Below, one piece after another: positions 1-8,400 of a stretch of DNA of 64,000 nucleotides. This DNA is from Oxalobacteraceae bacterium (lineage in GTDB: Bacteria; Pseudomonadota; Gammaproteobacteria; Burkholderiales; Burkholderiaceae_D), in NCBI GenBank assembly GCA_030698225.1, contig JAUYNR010000013.1, positions 1 through 64,000 of the forward strand, in the 5' to 3' direction. Both the position numbers and the translations under genes were made by a program. Under the pieces are notes generated by a model, which saw only the letters and a program-made list of their open reading frames with translations, made no database searches and was not told the DNA's origin. How positions within the stretch are numbered: position 1 is the first letter of the stretch; each line of letters starts with the position of its first letter.

Positions 1-1
1 G

Positions 2-100
2 AAAACAGGGCAGACCCTTTATCGCATTAAGCATGGATTGCTTGATGAATTCTTACGACAGCAACTTAAAAATCCGACGATTGCTATGCGTTTGGCATAA
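2..100 (+). CDS. C-terminal fragment of an unidentified protein
   Basis: An open frame enters from the left edge and ends at a TAA at 98-100, giving 32 residues that finish in PTIAMRLA. It has charged, coding-like composition, but it is too short to assign. It lies 80 bases upstream of the integrase remnant on the same strand. It could be the end of the gene flanking the integration site or part of the island. Low confidence that it is a real gene end. Confidence 0.3.
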   Translation, partial: KTGQTLYRIKHGLLDEFLRQQLKNPTIAMRLA

Positions 101-180
101 ACCCGATTTGTTACAAAAATACGCTTTTTGCGTAAGTCCTATACGTATAAAAAATACCGTCAAAAATTGATACCGTCAAA

Positions 181-777
181 ATGCCAAAACTCGTCGTTCC
201 ACTGACTGACAAGCACCCTTTGAATGCCAATCCCAAGGACAAACCCTACAAGCTGTCGGACGGCGGCGGCCTGTATCTGCTGATCAATCCCGATGGCGCG
301 AAGTACTGGCGCATGGATTACCGCATCTTCAATACCAGGCGCACCGCCGCCTTTGGCAAGTACCCGCAAGTGTCGCTACTGGAGGCGCGGGAAAAACGCG
401 GTGCGGCGCGCAGGCTGATTGATGACGGCATCGACCCGGTGCAGGCCAAGCAAGACGCGGCGCGGCTGGTGGCCGACAGTGCCGCGCATACCTTCGGCAA
501 CCTGGCGCGGGAATGGCACGCCAACAAGCTGCCAACCTGGGGCGCTTCGACCGCTGCCAATATCTGGCGGCGTCTGGAACTCGACATCATCCCCGAGATT
601 GGCGCGATGCCGATCGGCAGCATCACCCACCAACACATGATCGCGGCATTGCGCAAGATCGAAAAGCGCGGTGCCTTGCGCGGTTTTTTTACGCCAAAAC
701 AGCAAAGCGACAACGCCAGACGGCAGAATATTTGCCGGGACGCCGGGACAGACCGGAAAACAGTCGTAAGCCATTGA
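181..777 (+). pseudogene. Truncated, frameshifted tyrosine integrase (P4/DUF4102 type)
   Basis: Residues 1 to about 160 match the N-terminal half of P4-family integrases. They contain the DUF4102 arm-binding domain (SDGGGLYLLI near residue 28, FGKYPQVSL near 58) and the start of the SAM-like core-binding domain (HTFGNLAREW, then HMIAALRKIEKRGA). At about 670-700 the homology changes frame: the expected RQRQTAEY continuation is readable only in another frame. The whole catalytic domain (R-H-R-Y) is missing, since intact members are about 400 residues and this ORF has 198. It cannot catalyse recombination. There is no Shine-Dalgarno before ATG 181, and the 12-base direct repeat ATACCGTCAAAA sits at 154-165 and 170-181. 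It marks the edge of a decayed island whose cargo may include the HicAB pair. Confidence 0.8.
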
Positions 778-847
778 TAACAAAGGCTATATATGTCCCG
801 GTAAATATATGAATATGCCGGGACATTGCCGGGACAAAGCCGGGACA
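734..847 (+). repeat. Cluster of GCCGGGACA direct repeats
   Basis: The motif GCCGGGAC(A) occurs at 734-741, 742-749 or 750, 817-825, 828-836 and 839-847. An inverted copy (TGTCCCGG) lies at 794-801. The last three copies are spaced exactly 11 bases apart, about one helical turn. The array straddles the broken end of the integrase and the non-coding stretch after it. The pattern resembles a protein-binding iteron array (excisionase, regulator or replication type). That function is inference. Confidence 0.6.
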
Positions 848-1318
848 GCCGAAAATATCCACCATTTTATGCGGCTTCCCAGACCAAAAGCGGCTGCAAC
901 CAGCGCCAGCCATGCGTTTCATTTTATGAATTTGTGGATTCCATGCTTTTTTGCCTTGGCAGCACGCAAGCTGCGGCCCGACTTGCTTTGCTGGAGAAGA
1001 AGCGGCAGTGCGACGCCGGCCTGGACTTGTGGAAACCATGCGCGAAAGGGCTTTCTTTTGCACCGCACCCGGCCCGCTATTGTGCTTGACGGCTTTACCA
1101 CCTTCACAGGCGCTGCGATCTTGGCCGGTGGCCGTGGCCGTAGCCGTCGCTGTGGCTGTGGCCGTGTCCGATGCGCTGGCCGTGCCCGGCTCCAGTGTCA
1201 TTGTCCCTACTGTGCCTGGGAAGCATTCCAGCTTCGGTTTGCTGTGGCTGTGGCTCTGCCGGCGTCTAGGCGGCAATAATCATGCTTGATTTAGTATCTA
1301 AAAGTAGTATCATAAAAA
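778..1318. other. Intergenic stretch without a convincing gene
   Basis: About 540 bases lie between the integrase remnant and hicA. Several short overlapping frames exist, but none has recognisable protein features or a Shine-Dalgarno. The stretch holds most of the GCCGGGACA repeats and a GTGGCC-type hexamer tract at 1128-1169. The last 40 bases before hicA are AT-rich and probably carry the hicAB promoter. It is likely degraded island DNA. Confidence 0.5.
1128..1169 (+). repeat. Imperfect GTGGCC hexamer tract
   Basis: Seven successive hexamers of the form GTN GCN (the last one ends in TCC) read Val-Ala repeats in one plus frame and Thr-Ala repeats on the other strand. It is a simple-sequence tract with no supporting gene around it. 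Confidence 0.6.
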
Positions 1319-1573
1319 ATGAACAGCACACACCGCAAAACATTGACAGACGTATTTTCAGACCCTGCCAGCGGCTCGCTTGAGTGGCGCAAGATTGAAG
1401 CCTTATTTGTGGCGTGTGGCGCAAAAGTTATTGAAGGCAATGGTTCCCGCGTTCGGTTTGAGTTGGGCGGTATTGTGGCGACTTTTCACCGCCCGCACCC
1501 AGCAAAAGAAGCGAAGCGGTATCAACTGAGAGACGCACGAGAATTTTTGATGAAGGCAGGGGTAAAACCATGA
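1319..1573 (+). CDS. hicA: HicA-family mRNA interferase toxin
   Basis: An 84-residue protein of the HicA type, a small dsRBD-fold ribonuclease that cleaves mRNA when not bound by HicB. The N-terminal HRKTLTDVF, the central LEWRKIEALFVACGA and the basic GSRVRFELGGIVATFHRPHP block are typical. The His in the FHRPHP segment is the expected catalytic residue. The start is ATG 1319 after an AT-rich leader, and no good Shine-Dalgarno is visible. The stop overlaps the hicB start by four bases (ATGA at 1570-1573), so the two are translationally coupled. The pair sits beside an integrase remnant, the usual setting for such modules. Confidence 0.85.
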   Translation: MNSTHRKTLTDVFSDPASGSLEWRKIEALFVACGAKVIEGNGSRVRFELGGIVATFHRPHPAKEAKRYQLRDAREFLMKAGVKP

Positions 1574-1905
1574 GCACCATGACACACAAAGGCTATGCAG
1601 CAAGGGTGGCTTATTCGGATGAAGATGCGCTTTTTACCGGGCGCATTGCCGGGATTGATGACGTGATCGGGTTTCACGGTGAATCAGTTGCTGAATTGAA
1701 GGCCGCATTTATCGAAGCGGTAGAGGATTACCTTGCAGCTTGTCAAAAGATAGGCAGGAAGCCGCAAAAAGCGTATTCAGGGCGCTTTGTTGTCCGTGTT
1801 GAACCGGACGTGCACGCCCGCGCCGTGGTGGCCGCACAGGCCGAAGGCAAGAGCCTGAATCTATGGGTGAGCGAAGCCATTGCAGCAAGGCAGATGGCGC
1901 ATTAA
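1570..1905 (+). CDS. hicB: HicB-family antitoxin
   Basis: A 111-residue antitoxin partner of HicA. The N-terminal half is the partially degraded RNase H-like HicB fold (GYAARVAYSDEDALFTGRIAGI, then the GFHGESVAELKAAFIEAVEDYL helix). The C-terminal segment (SGRFVVRVEPDVHARAVVAA to NLWVSEAIA) is a ribbon-helix-helix DNA-binding domain of the Arc/CopG type. It should neutralise HicA and autorepress the operon. Its start overlaps the hicA stop in an ATGA junction. Confidence 0.85.
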   Translation: MSTMTHKGYAARVAYSDEDALFTGRIAGIDDVIGFHGESVAELKAAFIEAVEDYLAACQKIGRKPQKAYSGRFVVRVEPDVHARAVVAAQAEGKSLNLWVSEAIAARQMAH

Positions 1906-2064
1906 TACCGCCAGAGATTTTCAGTTAACCGTAAGTCGGCGCTGTTGCCAGTGCCGTGGCTGCGTCCAGCTCCAGCGCCGCCGTAATGCCGTCCCTGGCG
2001 AAATGCTGCGACTTCAATCACCGGTGAAAAACTGAAGGAGTTAAAAAATGCCATCGAAAACCCT

Positions 2065-2499
2065 ATGCGCGATATAGCGCTGCGTGCCTGGGAGAATTCC
2101 CGCGACATGGCAGCAGAGTTGGAGCAATCCATTAACGAAATGCTGGCCGGGCAAGGCAAGCCGATGCCGGTGTCTGCGGTAGTCGCTGTACGGATGCGAT
2201 CGGGCCTGTCGCAAAGTCTGTTTGCCAAGCTGCTGGGCGTATCGGTGCGCACCTTGCAGGAATGGGAGCAAGGGCGGCGCAACCCATCGGGAGCGGCGCA
2301 AACCCTGCTAACGATTGCGCTTCGACATCCCGAATACTGCAAGAACTGGCCGTGTAGGCGCTGCGTCAGGCGTACATCTGAAAATTGCTGCGCCCCTGTT
2401 TCTTGGCTCGGTACATCGCGGCGTCGGCGTTTTCCAGCAACTGCAATGCCTGCTCTCCGTGGTGCGGGTAGATGCCGATACCGATGCTGCAAGTCATAA
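2065..2499 (+). CDS. Xre-family antitoxin-like DNA-binding protein with frameshifted C-terminus
   Basis: Residues about 38-85 form a complete helix-turn-helix of the HigA/NadS kind (RSGLSQSLFAKLLGVSVRTLQEWEQGRR) followed by PSGAAQTLLTIALRHPE. The family normally ends a few residues later with ILQELAV-stop. That ending is present here one base out of frame, at about 2330-2357 with TAG at 2355-2357. A single-base deletion after the RHPE codons therefore extends the frame to 2499 with 47 unrelated residues. The tail overlaps the 3' end of the convergent diguanylate cyclase gene. No toxin gene lies beside it. The DNA-binding part may still work, as an orphan antitoxin. Confidence 0.6.
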   Translation: MRDIALRAWENSRDMAAELEQSINEMLAGQGKPMPVSAVVAVRMRSGLSQSLFAKLLGVSVRTLQEWEQGRRNPSGAAQTLLTIALRHPEYCKNWPCRRCVRRTSENCCAPVSWLGTSRRRRFPATAMPALRGAGRCRYRCCKS

Positions 2500-4084
2500 T
2501 GAAACTGTGTCTATCGATAACAAATGGCAATTCAAAGAAATCGACGATTTTTTGCGCGATGCCGACTGCGTCAGCGACGCTATGCAAATCTTCCACCAGG
2601 ATCGTGAATTCATCGCCGCCCAGGCGCGACAGGGTATCGGTTTGGCGCAGGCATTCCTGCATCCGTTTGGCTGCCAGTTTCAGTGTCTCGTCGCCAACCG
2701 CGTGCCCGAACCTGTCATTGACATCCTTGAACTCGTCCAGATCGATGAACATCACTGCAAATTGTGTTGTTTCTCGTAGTGCCTGCTGGGTGGCTTGCAT
2801 CAGACGATCCAAAAACAGCAGGCGATTCGGCAGTCCGGTCAAAGGGTCGTGGTGTGCAAGGTACGCCAGATGCAATTGTCGATTCTGCAACTGATCCAGC
2901 TGGATGCTCAGCCTGGATGTCATCGACAAAAAGCTTTTGGCCAGATAACCGATTTCGTCATTGCGCTCAAGCGGCAAATCGGTAATCGTGTTGCCGGCCT
3001 CGAACCGGCTCACGGCATTGGCCATCTGGTTCAGCGGCCGGGCCAGCATGCGCGATACCAGGAAGGCGACGATCACTGCTGCGATGCTGAAAACAAGCAT
3101 GATCTGGATGATGGTCATGCCGAGCATCCGGCTTTCGCGCAATACGTTTTCAATTGGCGTGGTCAATCCCATCAGGACAAAGCGACGATCGGTCAGCCCG
3201 GCATAGGGAGCTTTCACGAAGGCCGAGACGAATGGATTGGGCGACGTTGCATCGAGGGCGCCGGTCAGGACCATGTGACCGCCCTTGCCGTCGAGCAGGG
3301 CTGCGGTGGCATCGATATCGTCCTGAATCAGGATCCGCCGGCCGCGATCGAAGCCGAACACCTTCGAAGCATCCGGATGGACCAGATAATCGCCATCTTG
3401 ATTGGTAAGCAGCACGCTGAGGTCGTTCGGTATGTCCTTGCGTATCTGCTTGAAGATGCCGTTCAGATCGACATTGATGACAAGCACGCCAAACACCTGT
3501 CCGCCATCCGCCATTACCGGTGTCGCGAGGCGCAGGGTCGGCTTGCCCTGTCCCTGATGTGCGCCCTGCTCCCGGTTGATGTTGATGTCGGACAGATACA
3601 ATTTACCGGCCGGCAGGCGCGCAGCCTCGAATACATACGGGAAATGCGCCTTCTCCTGCAATCCGCGCCCCGAAACCGCAGTCAGGCCGTCTGCATCCCG
3701 GTCGACCCTGACCAACTCCCGGCCGTAATGTGCCACGCCAATCAGGCGCAACTGAAAATATTCCGGATGCGATGCCAGCAATGCAGAAAATATCGCGCCC
3801 AGTTCCCGCCGCAAAACCGCTTCCGCATCCGCGCCGTCACGGTGACTGGCCAGCCGCCTTACCTGCGGCAGTGCAGCCGCGAACCGCACATCATTCGCGA
3901 TTTCGTTGAGGGCAAAGGTGAAACGTTGTGCCAATACCTGGGTGGCCGTCAGCAGTTTGTCTTCTGCTGCGCTGATGAGCAACTCACGGCTTTTGGCGTA
4001 GGCGTAATAACCGGTCAGGCCAGTGGAAAATATTCCCAGCAAAGCCAGCCAGAACCCCAACTTGATGCCCACACCGAGTCGCAT
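2366..4084 (-). CDS. Membrane sensor diguanylate cyclase (dCache-HAMP-GGDEF)
   Basis: A 572-residue inner-membrane protein that should make cyclic di-GMP from two GTP. A membrane helix at residues 8-28 is followed by a periplasmic dCache-like sensor of about 280 residues. A second helix lies at about 323-343, then HAMP at 345-395 and a GGDEF domain from about 405. The active-site motif is intact (GGDEF at 489-493, with DPLTGLPNR and FIDLDEFKDVND upstream). There is no EAL domain. The gene follows the periplasmic binding protein gene by 11 bases on the same strand, so the two are almost surely one transcript. The binding protein is likely to signal through this periplasmic domain, as NspS does through MbaA in Vibrio. 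Confidence 0.85.
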   Translation of the reverse strand: MRLGVGIKLGFWLALLGIFSTGLTGYYAYAKSRELLISAAEDKLLTATQVLAQRFTFALNEIANDVRFAAALPQVRRLASHRDGADAEAVLRRELGAIFSALLASHPEYFQLRLIGVAHYGRELVRVDRDADGLTAVSGRGLQEKAHFPYVFEAARLPAGKLYLSDININREQGAHQGQGKPTLRLATPVMADGGQVFGVLVINVDLNGIFKQIRKDIPNDLSVLLTNQDGDYLVHPDASKVFGFDRGRRILIQDDIDATAALLDGKGGHMVLTGALDATSPNPFVSAFVKAPYAGLTDRRFVLMGLTTPIENVLRESRMLGMTIIQIMLVFSIAAVIVAFLVSRMLARPLNQMANAVSRFEAGNTITDLPLERNDEIGYLAKSFLSMTSRLSIQLDQLQNRQLHLAYLAHHDPLTGLPNRLLFLDRLMQATQQALRETTQFAVMFIDLDEFKDVNDRFGHAVGDETLKLAAKRMQECLRQTDTLSRLGGDEFTILVEDLHSVADAVGIAQKIVDFFELPFVIDRHSFIMTCSIGIGIYPHHGEQALQLLENADAAMYRAKKQGRSNFQMYA

Positions 4085-4095
4085 GTCAATAGAAT

Positions 4096-5127
4096 CTAGT
4101 AATTCTCAAAGCCATCTCCGGAAATTATCCTGTCCCACAACATCTGCCGCCGCTCCACATTCTCTACCGGCTCCAGCCAGATGATCCGCTCATTGCCGGC
4201 GCTTGCGGCCTGTGGCGTAATGGTGTTGGCCAATCCCTGTCTGGCGGTCAGGGACTGGCTGACGTTTTTTTCCAGCGTATAGTCGATCCAGGCTTCGGCC
4301 AGCCTCTGGTTCTTCCTTCCTGCTGACACGACCCAGCAATCCAGCCATGCCAACGCGCCTTCCTGTGGAACGACATAGCCGACATCGGCACCCGCCGCCC
4401 TCAATTCCTTGACTTGCTGCATCCCGTAATTGCCGAACATATACGCAATTTCGTTGTCCCGGAACAATTTGGTCGCCTCTTCCGGGGAGCCGTAAAAGGT
4501 CAGTACATTGCGCCTCAAATGGACCAGCCTTTTCACCGCCTGCGCAATATCCTGATCGCTCAATCGGAATGGATTCTTGACCCCCATCAATAATGCGGCA
4601 ATAGAGAAATTATGGCTGCTGCCGTTGTAAGCCAGCACACGGCCGCGGTAACGGGGGTCCCAAAGCGCCGACATCGAAAGCGGTGGGGTCTTGACGATTT
4701 TCCGGTTGTAAATCAGCCCCATCTCGGAAAATGTATACGGAATTGCGTAAATTTTTCCGTTACGGGACAGGGCGGGGATAGCCGCTAAATCCCGGAATCT
4801 GGCCGACTGATTGGGATGGTTCCGGATCCGGCCAAGATCGACCGGGGCGCTCAGGCCGAGATCGATATAGCGCTGCAGTTCCGCCGTATTGACGGCAAAA
4901 ACATCAAAATCCGCGCCGTTGTTGCTGCGGATTTTTTCGAACAGCGCGTCGTCGGACACTACATAACTGAGTTCGACCCGAACCTTGAAGCGGCGGCTGA
5001 ATTCAGCCACGATATCCGGATCCGCATACCCTGGCCAGGCCAGTATCCGTAATACATCCATGGCCAGGGCGCTGGGCACTATCACCAGGCTGGCCGCCAA
5101 CATGCATATCGACAGAAGTGTGCGCAT
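4096..5127 (-). CDS. PotD/PotF-like periplasmic solute-binding protein
   Basis: A 343-residue extracellular solute-binding protein of the polyamine-binding type. A cleavable signal peptide ends at about residue 22 (ASLVIVPSALA). The mature part starts with LRILAWPGYADPDIVAEF, the usual first strand and ligand loop of PotD/PotF proteins. IPYTFSEMGLIYNRK and WDPRYRGRVLAYNG are also family-typical. No ABC permease or ATPase gene is adjacent. It is instead the first gene of an operon with a membrane diguanylate cyclase, which suggests a sensory rather than a transport role. The ligand could be a polyamine or another small amine, and the sequence alone does not decide this. Confidence 0.75.
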   Translation of the reverse strand: MRTLLSICMLAASLVIVPSALAMDVLRILAWPGYADPDIVAEFSRRFKVRVELSYVVSDDALFEKIRSNNGADFDVFAVNTAELQRYIDLGLSAPVDLGRIRNHPNQSARFRDLAAIPALSRNGKIYAIPYTFSEMGLIYNRKIVKTPPLSMSALWDPRYRGRVLAYNGSSHNFSIAALLMGVKNPFRLSDQDIAQAVKRLVHLRRNVLTFYGSPEEATKLFRDNEIAYMFGNYGMQQVKELRAAGADVGYVVPQEGALAWLDCWVVSAGRKNQRLAEAWIDYTLEKNVSQSLTARQGLANTITPQAASAGNERIIWLEPVENVERRQMLWDRIISGDGFENY

Positions 5128-5403
5128 CGTCGTCTTTCAACAATACATTTAGTTACAATTTACCGATTTGACCATAAAACTGAAATTTGTGTTTCTTTAC
5201 GGCAATATCAGATTCCAAGTTTCATCCGCGACTGGACCATCCGAAAACTATTTCTAAATACAATTGAAAATTGCAAACCGCAATAAAACAATATACTCCT
5301 GAATAAAAATAAAATTTACTGAAATATCCGCATATATTACATGCGATAAAAAAAATACAGAGGCATGTATGACAAATCGCCTACTATCATCTTGCGGGCG
5401 GTT
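5128..5403. other. AT-rich intergenic region, promoter side of the binding-protein operon
   Basis: 276 unusually AT-rich bases lie between two minus-strand signalling genes. The region must carry the promoter of the binding-protein/diguanylate-cyclase operon and the 3' end of the large LOV gene. A diverged copy of the dispersed element lies at 5300-5358. I see no clear terminator hairpin and no gene. Confidence 0.5.
5300..5358 (-). repeat. Dispersed intergenic element, diverged copy
   Basis: Read on the minus strand from 5358, the first 31 bases fit the element found elsewhere in the window: GTATTTTTTTTA, then TCGC, then ATATGCGG at the expected spacing. The 3' half has lost the usual ATACCC end. 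It lies 45 bases after the stop of the LOV-GGDEF-EAL gene in the same orientation as that gene, as other copies do. Confidence 0.5.
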
Positions 5404-8400
5404 CTATCCAATATCGCCGGCTTGGCGGACTTTCTGGTCGCGATACGCTAGAGCCTGCTGCACGGTAGCGTGCAGGCGTTGCCGATCCCATGGCAGGGAA
5501 ATGACGTCGTATATCTGGTCACGCTTGAGCTCGCCCGAGATGCTTTCGATCTCGGCATGCGCGCCGATCAGGATGCGCACCGCATCCGGGTGCGACGACT
5601 GGGCGCTCTGCAGGAATTCGGCGCCGCTCATCTCGCGCATCCAGCACCTTGCAATGACGACGGCGACATCGTAGGTGGCCAGCAACTCCAGCGCCATCGC
5701 AATCGAAGTGGCGCTCAGGATGCCGCAGCCGTCGCACTGCATGGCCCGCGCCAGCGCCTGCAGCGAAAGCGCGTCATCATCGACCACCAGGATGATCCTC
5801 AGCACCGTCGTCTTTTGCCACAGGGCCGGATACAACAGCGTTTGCTCGGCCAGTCTGGCGCCGATCAGCGATGCCGGTGCCGGGCGGCATAGCAGAAAAC
5901 CCTGCAATTCATCGCAACGGTGGCGTTTCAGGTAACTGGCCTGGGCTTCGGTCTCGACCCCTTCGGCCACCACCGACAGGCCGAGATTGCGCCCGATCAT
6001 GATGATGGTGCGGCAGATGTCGGCGTCGGCCGGATCGGTGCTGATATCGCGCACGAACGAGCGATCGATTTTCAGTTCGTCCACCGGGAAACGCTTGAGG
6101 TAGCTCAAGCTCGAATAACCGGTGCCGAAATCGTCAATCGAAATCCGTATCCCGAGCGCTTTCAGGCGCTTCAGTTCGAGGATGAACAGTTCCGGATCTT
6201 CCATCACCAGCGACTCGGTAATCTCCAGCGTCAGGAATTGCGCGTTGAGCCCGCTTTGCGCCAGCGCACCGGCCACTATTTTGCTGAAATCCTTGTGCTT
6301 GAACTGCGCAATCGAGACATTCACCGAGATCGGGAAATCCGACCAGCCGGCCTCGATCCAGGCCTGATTCTGGCGGCATGCCTGCTGCAGCGCCCAGGCG
6401 CCGATCAGCGCAATGATGCCGCTTTCTTCGGCGATCCCAATGAATTCCATCGGCGGCACCAGTCCGCGCTGCGGATGGTTCCAGCGGATCAGCGCTTCCA
6501 TGCCTGACACCCGACCGCTCAGCGATGAGACCTTAGGCTGGTAGTACAGCTCGAATTCGCCCTGATCGAGTGCGCGCCGCAACTGGTTTTCGGTGTTCAG
6601 GCGCTCCGAGGTGCGGCGCCCCAGTTCCGGCGCATAGAACTGGTAATTGCCGCGCCCCATCGCCTTGGCCTGGTACATCGCGATATCCGCGCATTTGATC
6701 AGGTCGGAACAGGAGTCGCCATCGTTCGGGTAGAGCGCGATACCGACGCTGGCGCCGGCCTGCACATCCTGGCCCTCGATGCAGATCGGTTGCCGCATCG
6801 CGACATACAGGCGCTCGACGATATTCACCAGCGCTGCCGGGTCGGCCAGATTCGGGCACACCAGCACGAACTCGTCGCCGCCAAAGCGCGCCAGGGTATC
6901 GAAGTCGCGGATGCAGGCGCTAAAGCGTTCGGTCAGCATCTGCAGGATCCGGTCGCCGGCGCCGTGACCGATGCTGTCATTGAATACCTTGAAGTGGTCC
7001 AGGTCGATGAACACCACCCCGACCGATTGTCCGTTGCGCTGCGACATGCTGATCGCCTGCTGCAGCCGGTCCTCCAGCAAATGCCGGTTCGGCAAGCCGG
7101 TCAGCGTATCGTGGCTGGCCTGGAACGCCAACGCAGTCTCGTGCCGGATGCGCTCGCTGATATCGCTCTGGACCCCGACAAAATGCGTCACCGCATCGTT
7201 CTCGTCGCGCACCGGAGCGATGCGCAGGTCGTTCCAGAACAGCGTGCCATCCTTGCGATAATTGCGCAGCAGCGCATGGCCTTCGCGCCGTTCCCGGATC
7301 GCGCTGCGAATTTCCAGCAAGCCATCCTGGCCGGTATCGGCGCCCTGCAAGAAACGGCAACTGCGGCCGATCGCCTCCTCGGCCGGGTAGCCGGTAATCC
7401 GCTCGAAAGCCGGGTTGACATAGGCTATCGGCAAACCATCCACGCCGGCATCGCAAATCAGGATGCCATTGCTGCTTTGCTCCATGGCCCGCTGATAGAT
7501 GCGCAGATTCTGTTCGGCCAGTTTGCGCTCGGTAATGTCGCGCAATACACCGGAGTAACGCAGCGGCTGGCCGCCGTCGTCAAAGTCGACCTGCCCCAGC
7601 ACCTCAACATGGCAGTAGCTGCCGTCGGAGCGCCGCAGCCGGTACTCCATTCTTAACGGCTGGCCGCCCGCCAGCGCTGCTTCTCGGGCTTTCTTCACCC
7701 ACTTGCGGTCGTGCGGATGGATCAGATCGGCATAAAAATCCAGGCTTGCTTTTTGCACGCTGCGATCGATTTGCAGCATGTCCTTGACCAGGTCCGAGCA
7801 GCCGTATTCGCCCGTTTCGAAATCGAAGCTCCACAAGCCCAGCATGGCCAGGCGCTGCGCCTCCAGCAGTTTCTTCTGGGTCGCCATGACGGTGCGGAAA
7901 CTGCGCTCGCGCTCGATGGCGACGGTGGTCAGGCCGGATATGTTTTTGATCAGATCCAGCTCTGCAGCCTTGGGCTCGCGGTTTTCCCGATAATAGGCAG
8001 CAAAGGTCGCCACCAGCTTGCCGCTTGCGGAAAAAACCGGTGTCGACCAGCAAGCCAGCAAGCCATGCTGCAGCGCCGCCTGGCGCATCTCGCACCAGAC
8101 AGGATCGCTCGCGATGTCGCTGACGACAACCGCTTGGCGGCGGTACGCGGCAGTGCCGCAAGAGCCTGCCGCCGGACCGACTCCCGCACCTTCCACCGCG
8201 CGCCGCAACGCTTCCGGCAAGCTCGGCGCCGCACCGCAATACAGCCGCAAGCCATCTTCGTCCACCAGCATCACCGACGCGATCAGGCCGGAAACCTGCT
8301 GCTCCATCAGTTGGACTATCCGCTCGAGAATCTGCGTCAGCGGCTGGCCTTTGGCGGCCATCTCCAGGATATTCGCACTCTCCCTGATCAGGCGTTCGCG

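Noticed and set aside
1-180. A tRNA gene as the integration site of the broken integrase
   Set aside because: No cloverleaf or T-loop sequence is visible in the 180 bases before it or just after the remnant.
734-1169. A CRISPR array
   Set aside because: The repeat units are only nine or six bases with no unique spacers of regular length and no cas genes.
2795-4099. A 434-codon plus-strand frame antisense to the diguanylate cyclase
   Set aside because: Antisense shadow. The minus strand carries intact HAMP and GGDEF motifs.
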